DNA from: Ryuthela nishihirai
Taxonomy: Eukaryota; Arthropoda; Arachnida; Araneae; Heptathelidae
Assembly: GCA_038380435.1 (NCBI GenBank)
Contig: JAWZYU010000034.1
Location: 37,820,901-37,884,900 of the forward strand
Direction: 5' to 3'
Length of the DNA: 64,000 nt
Both the position numbers and the translations under genes were made by a program. The notes beneath the pieces were generated by a model. It had not been told where the DNA came from, did not search any database, and saw only the letters and a list, made by a program, of their open reading frames with translations. Shown piece after piece: positions 1 through 11,051 of the stretch; the stretch's first letter is position 1, and every line of letters begins with the position of its first letter.

Positions 1-425
1 CTCCTATGGTCCAATGTCAATGATTGCGTGCCTACTGCAAGCATTGACGATGGTGAATGGCTGTGAGCATAGACACACGAATCTGCAGAAACCCATATCT
101 ATGAGCTTACAATGAACTGTGTTTTCGGACACATTGGGCCCTTTACCACAATTGAAATTATGGGTAATGTCAGCCACAGTAGCCTCCTGTGCTGCAGAAG
201 AGATAGCCTGCGCTGACCTCTGGCACCAATGAAGCATGTCCAGCCCATGCCTTGTCAATGGCTCGAAATATCGCCTGTTTGATATCGCCTGTATTGATAG
301 GTACTAACTGCTGCATAGCATGAGCCGCCTACCAGCATCACTGTTTCACAGATGCTCTTACCAAGGTGTCTTGCTGTAATGATCTGGCCTTTGTCGAAAT
401 CAGATAAATCCTTTGCTTTTCCCAT
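1..425 (-). pseudogene. Tc1-like transposase fossil, N-terminal part, cut by window edge
   Basis: The complement of 425 starts an ATG frame reading MGKAKDLSDFDKGQIITARH, the typical start of Tc1-family transposases with their paired-like helix-turn-helix. The frame stops after about 60 codons, near a short local duplication (two copies of a motif around atatcgcctg at 280-296). A second frame (about 258 down to 4) then carries the next domain, with VSENTVHCKLIDMGF matching the second helix-turn-helix region of the family. The copy is frameshifted and dead. The catalytic domain would lie to the left of the window. Confidence 0.75.
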
Positions 426-610
426 GTTGAGACAAAACGAAATACTGCCTGTGATAGCTCTGACCCAGGTATTATATCATTCGTGACCTTGGCATGTGAC
501 ACTGATTGGTGTAAGTCATAACACAACTAACGATGCCTACAAACAAAAATGGGCAACTCATTATTTAAAATACATGTATTTTTTTTCATATTAATAAATA
601 GAGTAGTCAA
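426..610. other. Flank of the Tc1 fossil
   Basis: AT-rich sequence upstream of the Tc1 transposase start. No terminal inverted repeat or gene was recognised. Confidence 0.4.
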
Positions 611-1215
611 CCTGTGGCCGAGTGGTTAGCATGCTTGGCTACTGATCTAAGGAACCTGGGTTCGAGCCCCGAGTAAGGCATGGATGTTTGTGTCGTTTTT
701 CTGCTGAGGTCCTGCCATCCTCTCAGACCTTTTACTATGGCATATAAACTGATAGGCGGGATGCGGGTGGCTCAGTTGGTAGCGTGCCAGGCTCGTAATC
801 TGTAGTTCCCAGGTTCGAGTCCCAGCTGGGTCAGCGTTAAGATTTATCTCCGCAAAATTCCCCCGCCCTGCCCACGGTCAGTAGGGGACACCGATGGGCT
901 TAGAAAGGCCGCCGTCCGTCGGATGAGACGTTAAGCCGTGGCCCGTGTGCGGGAGAGCCATACCCTGTGCACGTTAAAGAACACGCTGGATGGCCTTGAC
1001 AGGAGGTTACCATCTGTCTCCCAACAGCTCTTCCAGTGGGTCCCCCTCCCCCAACCTTCTCTGAGCCATCGGGGTCCATGTGACCTGGCCATTTAGCCCA
1101 TGGTGTGCAAAAAAGTGCCTCTCAGAGGTAAAACAACCCAACCCAAACTGACAGGCTCCTGTCAGACCTCTGTGGCAAGCAGCTGCTTGAGGGGGTATTT
1201 ATTTTATTTTTTTTA
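611..1215 (+). repeat. SINE-B, interrupted by a SINE-A insertion
   Basis: A tRNA-derived element with an A box (tggccgagtgg) and B box (ggttcgagccc). Its body ends gctgcttgagggggtattta followed by T/TTTA-rich sequence. It is split at 756 by the SINE-A copy at 757-1144, and the two halves join when that copy is removed. SINE-B recurs at about 1999, 3987 and 23209 (+) and at about 9692 and 21811 (-). Confidence 0.85.
757..1144 (+). repeat. SINE-A copy, nested in SINE-B
   Basis: SINE-A is a tRNA-derived retroposon of about 385 bp. Its head carries Pol III A box tggctcagtcgg and B box ggttcgagtcc. A unique body follows, and the 3' end is gctcagaggtaaaacaaccc with no poly(A). This copy is flanked by an 11-bp target-site duplication, aaactgayagg (746-756 and 1145-1155), which lies inside the SINE-B host. 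Confidence 0.93.
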
Positions 1216-1998
1216 AATAAACAGATGCTTTTGAAAACAAAAGGGGAAAACAACATTTAATTAAGGAAAGCAACATAACTTTGAGTCCATTGTATTCACA
1301 TAAAATGAATTTTGGAAAAGGTTTTCCAAGGGGCACAAACAATTTAAACACTTGGCAACTGTATTTTAATCTTTTTTTTTTATATTTTACATTATCAATG
1401 TGTTGACATGTAAAGCCATGGAGTCCTTACCCTATTGAAACATTATTTTGCTTCAATATGTGCTGTATATGTTTGAAGTAAGTGAAATGTTGTAAGATAC
1501 ACCAGGACACTGATGGTGAATTTGGCCAGTGACTACTAAAATTAAAAGATATATGTATATTGTTTCACCTGGATGTCATAATCATCAACATGAGACATAT
1601 GCATAATGATTGCAATTAATAACTGAGGTAGACCTAAACTGCCATTTACAGGTTTATTGACATATATATCGATAACTCTACGTCTATCATACTCATACAT
1701 CTTCAGGTTCATAATACTGTTCCTCAACCAGCATCTGCAGGCTGCTACCAAAATAACATTAACTAGACTTGCTGCAGGGTGCAGCTGGGAGGCAGTTCAA
1801 ATCCATCTGACTCACTTCACAGCCTCCACACAATCTAAAACCTTAATCTGACCTTTTTATTTAGAATAACATACTAACTTTATTATAGGCAAACATCAAT
1901 AATGTTGCTGAAATAGACATTCATTTTAAGAAACTCTTGAAGGTCATATTTTTAAGGAGGGGGGGAGGGCTTTTCCACACTTGTAATTATATCCCATG
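1216..1998. other. Non-coding AT-rich stretch
   Basis: Only short shadow frames are present. No splice-supported exon and no recognisable repeat were seen. Confidence 0.5.
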
Positions 1999-2211
1999 CC
2001 GTCCCCTGGCCGAGTGGTTAGCACGCTTAGCTACTGATCTAAGGGACCTATGTTCGAGCCCCGGATAAGGCATGGATGTTTGTGTCGTTTTTCTGCTGAG
2101 GTCCTGCCATCCTCTCAGACCTTCTACTCTGCATATAAACTGACAGGCTCCTGTCAGACCTCTGTGGAAAGCAGCTGCTTGAGGGGGTATTTATTTTTTT
2201 TTTATATCCCA
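1999..2211 (+). repeat. SINE-B copy with target-site duplication
   Basis: Full-length SINE-B from the gccgagtggttagc head to the gagggggtattta tail. It is flanked by the 12-bp duplication ttatatcccatg at 1987-1998 and 2212-2223, which defines this family's unit length at about 210 bp. Confidence 0.88.
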
Positions 2212-2339
2212 TGTCCTCAAGTATTAAAACTTATCCTAAAAATATTTAAGTGTGTAAAGTTTAAGAAATATATATTTAATATTGTTTTTTGTGTATATCT
2301 TTGCTGATTACCATTTTATTTCTGTTCTAATGCTAGCTC

Positions 2340-2470
2340 TCTTAGGTGCTCTAACCATTTGAGATATTCTGCAATAACTCATCTTTCCAGCTCCTCTAAC
2401 CATCTCTTCCTCCATCTGTCATCTTGTGGGGTGCTCCCACCATTGCACATCTTGTCAGGTATCCTAGACC
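2340..2470. other. tRNA-like fragments (weak)
   Basis: Several short stretches resembling the complement of a Pol III A box (for example ggtgctctaaccatttgag) occur here and again at 3370-3440. They may be debris of an old tRNA-derived SINE. The evidence is weak. Confidence 0.2.
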
Positions 2471-2776
2471 AGTTTCTCAACTGGTGAGACTTGAAAGCCT
2501 TCTAAGCAGCACCTAAAGTCTCGAAAATGATCATTAAGTATTCAAAGAAAATAGCATTTTTGTTTCCTTTGAAATGAAAAAATCTTTTCTCTATATTTAC
2601 CTGTTTCCAAATAATTTCTACAAAACTATTTTTGTTTTACATTTACACCAGTAAAATATATTTTTAACGAAATTATTGCAATATTTAATATCTTTAACGT
2701 TTTCATTAATGATTAATATAAAACTAAAATGCACGTATTTATGTATAAAATAAACGTCTTTTTCATTTATATAAAT

Positions 2777-3187
2777 CAGTGTCTCGCAAACTGTGTGCCG
2801 CAGCACAGTAGTGTGCCGCGCGAGATTTTCAAATTGACACTAGATATTCCAAAGATTTTGACTTGACTTGTGTTATCGACGTGCTTTAATAAAAATCTTT
2901 CAGATTTTATCAACTGGGATCTTGTAAGTATTTATCAAGCTTTTTCCAAAATTTGATATTAATTTTTGATTATTTCAAGCCATAAAATGGACAAATATTT
3001 AAAACAAACACCGAGTTATGAATTAAAGAACGAGAGCAAATCTTCAAGTAAAACCAGGCTGATGACGTCAACAAAGCGCAAATATAATGACCATTATATA
3101 GAATTTGCTTTTATTCTTTTTTAGGTGTGCCGCGGAAAAAATATTACATTCAGTGTGCCACAGAGTAAAAAAGTTTGCGAGACACTG
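2777..3187. mobile_element. hAT non-autonomous element with 8-bp target duplication
   Basis: 411-bp element with terminal inverted repeats cagtgtctcgcaaact and agtttgcgagacactg. It is flanked by a perfect 8-bp duplication, atataaat (2769-2776 and 3188-3195), the hAT hallmark. Sub-terminal gtgccgc motifs occur near both ends. The interior retains the start of a transposase frame (2987-3124). Confidence 0.9.
2987..3124 (+). pseudogene. hAT transposase N-terminal remnant
   Basis: A 45-codon frame beginning MDKYLKQTP and containing KRKYNDHYIEFAF, followed by a stop. The Lys-Arg-Lys-Tyr-x-x-x-Tyr-(I/L)-x-F pattern is the N-terminal signature of Buster/Charlie-type hAT transposases. The rest of the enzyme is deleted, so the host element is a deletion derivative. 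Confidence 0.65.
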
Positions 3188-3195
3188 ATATAAAT

Positions 3196-3986
3196 AAACA
3201 CCACTTTTTCCAAAAAAAAAAAAATTTTTTTTTCTGGTGGGAGTAAGATTTTTTGTCCTTTATGGTACATAAGATGTACAACAAAAGAAGTTGATAACTA
3301 CTGTAAACAATTTAAGTTATCCCACTATCTTTCCTCTTAATATTTATTCCTTCAGCAGATTTGTCAGATGTAACCATCTGAGCTATCTATCCTACCATTT
3401 CCCTCGTTGTTAGGTGCTGTAACCTTCTGAGCTAACCCTCCATGCCTCAACTTATACTATAAAGAAATATCCTTGATTCTGCATTGTGTATGCCGTGTAC
3501 ACATCAAATTTCCGCTGTCTGCTGCCTCTTGCTCGACGTCTTTTCCTGCCAGTTGCTTTTATTGTATATTTTGGAATGAAAGAAAGGGAAAATGTTTCAA
3601 CAACTACTGCCTCATTTTCAAATAAAGATTCCAATTTCATATAGTTTGTTTTGCAGTTGCCAGTGAAAGAGCTTTGGATCACAGCAGCAATGTGTTAGCC
3701 ATTGCAAGGACAGGCCCTGGATCACTGTGGGAAGTACGATGCCATCATTAATTCATTTCATTGGACCTTTCTTCGCCTTCTCAGTATTATTCCCATAACA
3801 TGCTCAACTCGAGTCTGCTGAACTTTTGTAACCAGCAGATAATAACAGTATTGTGTGAGAGATTGTAAAGTAATTCACATTCGAGTGTGAAGAAAAATTA
3901 AGTGATTTGTGTTGATAGATTTTGCAAAAAAAATTAAATTATACATATTTTGTTGTATCCAGTTGTCATTCTTTCAATTTGGGCTT
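3196..3986. other. Non-coding stretch with one Arg-rich frame
   Basis: A - strand frame at 3452-3682 contains an Arg-rich segment (GRKRRRARGSRQRKF) and is open for 76 codons. No family was recognised and no splice support was found. It is not annotated as a gene. Confidence 0.3.
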
Positions 3987-4149
3987 CGTGCTACTGATCT
4001 AAGGGACCTGGGTTCGAGCCCCGGATTAGGCATGGATGTGTGTCGTTTTTCTGCTGAGGTCCTGCCATCCTCTCAGATCTCCTACTGTGACATATAAACT
4101 GACAGGCTCCTGTCAGACCTCTGTGGCAAGCAGCTGCTTGAGGGGGTAT

Positions 4150-4192
<43 letters not shown>

Positions 4193-4193
4193 T
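3987..4193 (+). repeat. SINE-B, 5' truncated, ending in (TTTA)n
   Basis: Starts inside the tRNA-like head (gctactgatctaaggg) and runs to gagggggtattta followed by about twelve TTTA units (4147-4193). The microsatellite is the 3' tail of the element. Confidence 0.85.
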
Positions 4194-4470
4194 TATGATC
4201 TTTACCAGAGATAATTTCTCACGTAACAAAGAGAACTGCAGGTGATAGTGGTGGTGATGGTGAGGCATCACTCAATCAGTTATCCAGAGCCTGCCCAAGA
4301 CATTTTTACATTTCAAGTAAATTTACTTTTTTTGCTGTTACCACTGATTTTTGTTATCGCAAACGATCTTACCTATAGATTTGGGTTATGAAGAGTGTAA
4401 TCTTTAATATATATATTAAGGAGAACATTATATAGTTCTGTGGCTCTGAGTAATTTTTCTGCTTCCACTT

Positions 4471-4857
4471 GGGGGCGGGGGTGGCTCAGTCGGTAGCGCG
4501 CCAGGCTCGTAATCTGTAGTTCCCAGGTTCGAGTCCCAGCTGGGTCAGCGTTGAGAATTATCTCCGCAAAATTCCCCGCCCTGCCCACGGTCAGTAGGGG
4601 ACACCGATGGGCTTGGAAAGGCCGCCGTCCGTCGGATGGGACGTTAAGCCGTGGTCCCGTGTGCGGGAGAGCCATACCCTGTGCACGTTAAAGAACACGC
4701 TGGATGGCCTTGACGGGAGGCTACCATCTGTTTCCCAACAGCTGTTCCAGTGGGTCCCCTCCCCCAACCTTCTCTGAGCCTTCGGGGTCCATGTGACCTG
4801 GCCATTTAGCCCATGGTGTGCAAAAAAGTGCCGCTCAGAGGTAAAACAACCCAACCT
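4471..4857 (+). repeat. SINE-A copy
   Basis: Near-consensus full-length copy. The short duplication cttccac occurs at 4462-4468 and 4859-4865. Confidence 0.92.
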
Positions 4858-6642
4858 ACTTCCACATTTAAAATAAAATGCCACTTAAATCAATGGTAAG
4901 AGTTGCTAAATTATAAAAAGACCTATTCAGGTTTTTTTGGCCAGCTGATTGGATCGTACATCTTCCCACAACCTCTAACTTATGACATTTGAACTGAATT
5001 TTTTGCAAGATGGACTGTCAGCCTTCTTAAAAAATGTTCCTCTATGAAACATTAGATGCTGCCAGTATGACTGAGCACACCCAAATTTCACTAGGAATGT
5101 CGTGATGTATCTGAATCAGCAGTTTCCCAAGGATATACTGGACGTGGTGGTATACAAGAATACCCATATTAACACAAAATTGTATGTGTAAAATGTCAAA
5201 AAAATGTTTCATGTTCACCGAGGCCCGGATCTGGAATACGCCCTTTTCTCTACATTCTCCACATATTCTTAAAAGTCCCAGCAGCAATCCCTATTTCTGT
5301 TTATCTTGTGCCGCACACCAGTATCCGTTACGTAGGTCCAAAATAAACTGACATTTTAAATATAAATTACAATTTTTTTTTCGGAATAAACAATGCTTTT
5401 AATGTATGCCAAAAAAAAGGCCAATGGTATCAAATTTGGACTCTTCGGGGACCACAAAACTATCCATCTCTGCTAAACCAGCGATTTCGAAATTGCTACC
5501 ATGTAATACTAACTCCATGTCGTCAGAACAAGGAACTTTAAAAGTTACTTGACGTTTTGGACAATTTTGTTGCGTAATAATTTTATAAAATGTAACCCAA
5601 AACGCGACTTTATAATGACCACGTATTGTGTGAGAGAACCGACATCCAACATCTCAGGCCAACCCTTATTCATGTGCAGGCCTGGGATCTAGAAAAAAAG
5701 GGGGCCAAGAAATTCTCCGGATATGGTTTTTTCCCCCTCTATTAATTACATTAGCAATCTAAAGAGGGTAGCATGCCCTCCCCCTAAATCGGGCCCCATT
5801 TACGTGGGTAAATTTGGTTTATATCAACTCTGAACAATTGACCTGATGGGCAGGTGTGTGTGGGGGGGAGCTCTGCAAAAAAATTGTGAAACTTGATATA
5901 CAATTATGAAAAGGAACAGCTTTAAACGAATAGTAACAGACTGTTAACAATCCGCTTCTTTTTCCCTATTAGGAATTCCCCTCCTTGCTTATATGGCGAG
6001 AACGCATTATCTCAAAACCTGAGCTTGGCCATGAATAGTTGTGGAGGTCATAGTTCCCGTCCGATTAGCGTTTTTTCGCGAATCCAATCTCCTTGTTGAA
6101 CTATTAAGGCTGGAATGTTTCCAATATTATCAGTTTGTCTTCAATTTTCCCTATTCCTTTGATGCTATTATATCACGTTCTGTAATAGAGGGGGGGGGGG
6201 GGGAAATGAATCATGTTCAAAATAATTTAGTTGAAACTATTACGCTTTTTAATGCAAATTTTGTTTGGCCCGTTTGAAACAAGCAGTATTTTATAAAAAT
6301 TACAAAAATAATTGATTCCAAAGTGTCGAATTATATTACGAGAACTATGATATTTATTATGCACGCTTAAAAAAGTTACTATTCAAGTATATGATGGTGA
6401 ACATTAAATGAAATAGAGGCTCCTCCCCCCCCCCCCCCCCCCCCCGAGACATTTTTTGCAGGAGGGGCGAGATTTCCTCATACGCCAATAATGGGCTACA
6501 TAGGGCAAATTACAATCAGCCCAAGGCTAAGATGGGGGAGGGGGAATGAGATCCACTGGACAACTGTATTAAGAGACTGAAGAGGGATGAATACTTTCCA
6601 GTGTACTCCTTTATATATTAAGGAGCACATTATATAGATGTA
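4858..6642. other. Non-coding AT-rich stretch with homopolymers
   Basis: No gene seen. Long G (about 6190-6203) and C (about 6425-6445) homopolymers are present and may be length-unreliable in the assembly. Confidence 0.4.
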
Positions 6643-6710
6643 TGGCTTAACGTCCCATCTGATAGATGGCAGCCTTCCTAAGACCATCTGTTTCCCCCCT
6701 TATCACTGAA
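6643..6710 (-). repeat. Diverged SINE-A fragment
   Basis: The stretch ggcttaacgtcccatctgat and what follows matches the complement of the SINE-A body (ggcttaacgtcccatccgac), with substitutions throughout. Confidence 0.55.
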
Positions 6711-6934
6711 AGCAAGATAGGGTAGCAGATTCAATTCTCAAAGCAGCCACAGTTGGGATGATGGGAATCGGCAGACATTTTTCAAAACTGGGCGAATTTG
6801 TTTCAGGGAGGGGCCAAAAAACAATGTTTCAAGAATGTTTCTTTAAAAGGAAAAAATATATCGGGGGTAGCAAAAAAATAAGCATAATCGAATTTTCTCC
6901 AGAGAGTAATTGCCACTCTTGCCGGTTCTTATGA

Positions 6935-6992
6935 TTGAGGCTAGAACCTGGTAACTGTGTCTTGTAAGCCTGCTAATTGAGCTAAAATCCAC
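6935..6992 (-). repeat. tRNA-like fragment
   Basis: On the complement, agctcaattagcaggct resembles a D-arm/A box and ggttctagcctc a degenerate B box, at tRNA-like spacing. It is probably a decayed SINE head or tRNA pseudogene. Confidence 0.35.
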
Positions 6993-7042
6993 CCCGTGTG
7001 TGGCTGGAAAATTTAAGGCAGATGTACATTCCTGATATAACA

Positions 7043-8300
7043 CTGAGATACCAATTTATTAGGTACACCTACCTAGTATCACGTTGAACCTCCTTTGGCC
7101 TTCAGATCAGCCAGAATTCAGAGCATCGAACATGCTGGATGCGTTTTGTAGAATGTTCTACCATGTGGAAATGATTGGACCATGCAATTATTGCAAATTG
7201 GACGGCAACACATTCATGCTCTCTTTTGTAAAGGGCCAAATAGTAAATGTTTTAGGCTCTGCAGGCCAAGAGGCACTTTGAGGATATTTACCTACTTAAT
7301 TTAACCTACTTAATAAAAAAAAAAGTTTTCACCAATTTATTGAACAAAATGTAACGTAATAATAAGTAGACTATAATTGTTTGAAATACAGCTTTACTAA
7401 TGTGAAGAATGGAATTGCGTTTTGAGATAACATTTCACGAAATTGGGGTTCAATTTTAGTACTCCCTATCACCAAATTGATTGGATATGTTCATCTGTTA
7501 ATGCTGACCTGTATTGAGATTTTACGTATTTCATCTTTGAAAATGCAAGCACCAAGCAACGTGCGAATGCGAAGCTATTAGGAGCGTCACATACAGTCTT
7601 TCTCTCGACTTAACAATCGGCCAACTTAGCTCGCGGGCCGTTAGCACTCTCTGCCGACCCCTGCTCTAAACAGTCCTTACTTACTACCTCATCCCAAAAA
7701 TGCTCTACAGGGTTTAGATCTGAGGACTGTGCAGGCCAATGAAGCAAGGAAACTCGTCAGCATCTTCCTGTGTACATGTTCGGTGACGATATGTACCTTG
7801 TGAGCAGGTGCATTATCATAATGTGTCCATCCGAGTAAGGATAAACTGTAGCCATGAAGGGAGCTTGATCAGCAACGATGTTCAAGTATGGCATGGTATT
7901 CAGATGCCCTTCAACGGGACACTAGATGGCTCCATGGGCCTCATTGCTTGCACCAAATTCTGATCCATCAGCATGATGCAAAAGGAACCTCGATTCGTTC
8001 AACCAGGCTACCTTTTTCCCTCAACTAGTGTCAATGCTCTTGCATTCACTGGAGGCACTTTTGTGTGCACTCGACATGCACTCGACTCTTTTCGCCAATG
8101 CACTCGACATGGTCAGCGGCTGGTGTAGGCCATTCACGACAAGGCCTGATACCTGGTACATTAAGAGATGATCTTATGCATACTATGCTCAATTCTGCTC
8201 TTTTTCCTATATCAGGGTCTGCTCCTACCACTTTTCTGAATCATTTCATGGCTGCAGCAGGATAATGCATTCCCACAGATTGCACGTTATCATAAAACAG
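7043..8300 (-). pseudogene. Tc1-like transposon fossil
   Basis: The left edge (7043 on) resembles known Tc1-type ends (ccaatttattaggtacacct). On the complement, around 7675-7755, an open stretch reads LLHWPAQSSDLNPVEHFWDE, the highly conserved catalytic C-terminal block of Tc1 transposases including the last acidic residue. Around 7920-8010 the complement reads FNESRFLLHHADGSEF, the second catalytic Asp region, with Asp replaced by Asn. Stops and frameshifts separate the blocks. Confidence 0.75.
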
Positions 8301-8583
8301 CTTATATGACGTTCTTCACGTTTTAGGTACAATTACATCTACACTGTCGTATCCCTTGCGATCACCAACCTGACTCCCACGAAAGGCAAAGCCATATCAA
8401 TGGGCTTGGAAAACATCCCATCCTACGGATGGCAGCCAAGCCATCCGTAGCGTTAGGATGCAGGTTCTGCATGCAAGAGAAACTTCCACTGATACAATTC
8501 TCTGTATTACCAACACTTGTATTTTTTGTCAGAGGGTTCAGGGTGGAAAGGTGTCGGAACATTTATCATTTGTGGTGAGTTGT

Positions 8584-8985
8584 TTGGGTTGTTTTGCCTC
8601 CTGAGTGGCACTTTTTTGCACCACAAAGGGCTAAATGGCTAGCGTCACAAGGACCCCACAGTCAAGAAAGTTGAGGAAAAGAGGGATCCACTCGGACAGC
8701 TGTTAGGGAGGACAGATGGTAGTTCCTGTCAAGGACATCTGAGCAGTGTTCTTTACATACAGTTATGCACACAGGGATGGCTCTCCCACACAGGGTGCTG
8801 AGGCTTAATGTCCTATCCAACGAACAGTAGCCTTTCCAAAGTCCATTGGAGTCCTCTACTAACCGAGGGCAGGGAGGGGAGTTTTTGCAGAGATAAATCT
8901 CAACTTTAGCCCAGATGGGACTCGAACCTGCGAACTGCAGAGTATGAACCTGAAATGCTACTAACTGAGCTACACCTGCCCTCTT
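8584..8985 (-). repeat. Diverged SINE-A copy
   Basis: Reverse-oriented copy running from gggttgttttgcctcctgag to the complement of the tRNA-like head near 8985. It carries many substitutions, and its translation accounts for the long frame at 8662-9033. Confidence 0.82.
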
Positions 8986-9056
8986 CTGCAGAGAGAGGCT
9001 ACTTTTTGGTTTGTCCATGTTTCTCACAAACAAACCTACATATCAGTGAACTACAT

Positions 9057-9240
9057 ATCAGAAAAAGAGGGAGACCTAAAATGAGATGGGTGGACCACAG
9101 CAAACAGTAGTAACACGACCGAATTAGTAAAACACGACCTTAGTAGAAATGGCCTGCAGTGGTCAAGTGCAAAAGCTATAGTTAGGATAGATGTGTATAG
9201 AGAACTAAATTGCAGTCTGGTTGTACCTCTGGAGGGAGTA
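9057..9240 (+). pseudogene. LINE-type ORF2 C-terminal remnant
   Basis: The frame from 9057 reads IRKRGRPKMRWVDHSKQ and then a stop. Further on, DLSRNGLQWSSAKAIVR and VPLEGV appear in another frame. The R-x-R-G-R-P-x-x-R-W-x-D pattern is typical of the region after the reverse transcriptase in non-LTR retrotransposons. It is a short, frameshifted fossil. Confidence 0.45.
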
Positions 9241-9691
9241 TGTAATAGTATAATATAAAAGAACATAATGATGGATGCCATATTTGTTTTATAAGCTTCA
9301 ACAATAACTGAGCTGCATTGTTTTACACTATAAAGTTCAATACAATTGCTCATTAGGAAATAGACTATATCATAACTGTTAAATATTTCATACCACAACA
9401 CATTTCTTTAGTGTTTTAATGCTTAGATCCCTTCAGCTATACATCTGATTACAGAAAAATGTGATGCTAATTACAGTACAATGAATTTAGTATGCATGAA
9501 TTTCATTTGTGATATGTAATTTTAAACACTTCATAAGTTTTTTTTTATATGTTACTGTATTAATTTATGTATGAGAATATATGAAATATAAATTAGGTAA
9601 TATATTCAAGTAATGTAAATATTAATATAAGGTGTAACAATAATGAGAATTTTTTATCTACTAACAAAACAGATCTTAAAACTTTTATTAT

Positions 9692-9870
9692 ATACCCCCT
9701 CAAGCAGCTACTTGCCACAGAGGTTTGACAGGAGCTTGTCAGTTTACATGCCATAGTAGGTCTATGAGGAAGGCGAGACATCAGCAGAAAGACAACACAA
9801 ACATTCTTCCTTACCCAGGGCTCGAATCCAGATTCTGTTGATTAGTATCAAAGTACACTAACCACTCGGC
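9692..9870 (-). repeat. SINE-B copy
   Basis: Reverse-oriented copy from taccccctcaagcagct to the complement of the head (ctaaccactcgg). It is moderately diverged. Confidence 0.82.
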
Positions 9871-9881
9871 ACCCTTCAAAA

Positions 9882-10028
9882 TAATCTCCTTGGGCTTCTA
9901 CATAGCAGCACCATCTTCCTTTGCAGAAAACCTGGAAGTTTTTTTCACTTAAGTTGTTAAGAATATCCTCTACTTTCAAATGTGTTCTACTGTTCCAAAA
10001 TGAGATCCTTTCAAGTGAGATTTGAGTT
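9882..10028 (-). pseudogene. mariner transposase C-terminal fossil at gap edge
   Basis: On the complement, just left of the gap, LKSHLKGSHFGTVEHI reads in one frame. EDILNNLSEKNFQVF and then AQGDYFEG follow in another. The (F/L)-K-x-x-L-K-G-x-x-F segment and the terminal GDYFEG are conserved at the C terminus of mariner-family transposases. The rest of the copy would lie in or beyond the N run. Confidence 0.65.
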
Positions 10029-10228
10029 NNNNNNNNNNNNNNNNNNNNNNNNNNNNNNNNNNNNNNNNNNNNNNNNNNNNNNNNNNNNNNNNNNNNNNNN
10101 NNNNNNNNNNNNNNNNNNNNNNNNNNNNNNNNNNNNNNNNNNNNNNNNNNNNNNNNNNNNNNNNNNNNNNNNNNNNNNNNNNNNNNNNNNNNNNNNNNNN
10201 NNNNNNNNNNNNNNNNNNNNNNNNNNNN
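10029..10228. other. Assembly gap (200 N)
   Basis: Exactly 200 unknown bases, which suggests a placeholder rather than a measured length. Frames crossing it are artefacts. Confidence 0.98.
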
Positions 10229-10388
10229 TACAGCACTGTACTCCAAGGGCCTCATTTATACTCATATATTAATTTGTTTGCCAGGTTTCTTCTAAATAGG
10301 CTCTTTTATATTATATGATATTTAATTTTATGTAATATTAGATCATAAATTAGAGTTTCCAAGTTGAATTTTGCATCAATATACATAC

Positions 10389-10469
10389 ACACAGTTGTAT
10401 CATAATAATATGACCATCTACCATAGTATATGTATGGTAGGTGGTCATATTATTCTGATACAACTGTGT
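10389..10469. mobile_element. 81-bp hairpin, possible MITE
   Basis: Two arms of about 37 nt (10389-10425 and 10433-10469) are near-perfect reverse complements around a loop of a few bases. A third partial copy of the arm (ttctgatacgactgttta) follows at about 10490. This suggests a tiny foldback element or the fused ends of a TA-type transposon. Confidence 0.6.
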
Positions 10470-10670
10470 ATTCTGAATACAAATAAAATATTCTGATACG
10501 ACTGTTTATATATATTAAAAAATGTTATATAAAAAGCAAAAACAAAATTTAATAGCAATAATAAAAATCTGTAATTTTTGAATTGATTAAAAGATATAAC
10601 ATTAAACATATAAGACATTATTCACTTCTGGATTGTTAATGTCTTTGCATTTCAGCCACTGCCTATAGAT

Positions 10671-11051
10671 GGGGCGGAGGTGGCTCAGTCGGTAGCGCGC
10701 CAGGCTCGTAATCTGTAGTTCCCAGGTTTGAGTCCCAGCTGGGTCAGCGTTGAGGTTTATCTCCGCAAAATTCCCCGCCCTGCCCGCGGTCAGTAGGGGA
10801 CACCGATGGGCTTGGAAAGGCCGCCGTCCGTCGGATGGTACGTTAAGCCGTGGCCCCGTGTGCGGGAGAGTAATACCCTGTGCACGTTAAAGAACACGCT
10901 GGATGGCCTTGACGGGAGGCTACCATCTGTCTCCCAACAGCTGTTCCAGTGGGTCCCCTCCCCCAACCTTCTCTGAGCCTTCGGGGTCCATGTGACCTGG
11001 CCATTTAGCCCATAGTGTGCAAAAAAGTGCCGCTCAGAGGTAAACAACCCA
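10671..11051 (+). repeat. SINE-A copy with 13-bp target duplication
   Basis: Near-consensus full-length copy between actgcctatagat duplications (10658-10670 and 11052-11064). Confidence 0.95.

Noticed and set aside
3452..3682. 76-codon - strand frame with an Arg-rich segment
   Set aside because: No splice signals, homologue or conserved motif could be seen. Kept only as a note.
4373..4884. Recurrent open frames giving peptides like GCFTSERHFFAHHGLNGQ or MALPHTGPRLNVPSDGRRPF in many places
   Set aside because: They are translations of the complement (and sometimes + strand) of the SINE-A body. The same peptide recurs at every copy, with frames broken differently, so they are not genes.
6187..6445. 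Long G and C homopolymers as possible functional G-quadruplex sites
   Set aside because: Single-base runs of uncertain length, possibly sequencing artefacts, without regulatory context.
9051..9401. 116-codon - strand frame
   Set aside because: The meaningful signal is on the opposite strand (LINE-like RKRGRPKMRW), and the - strand frame is its shadow.
9848..10318. Several frames crossing the N run
   Set aside because: They are created by reading N as unknown residues. Only the short mariner-like tail left of the gap is meaningful.
10671..10745. SINE heads with perfect A and B boxes as tRNA genes
   Set aside because: Acceptor stems do not pair, the sequences continue into the SINE body, and dozens of copies exist.
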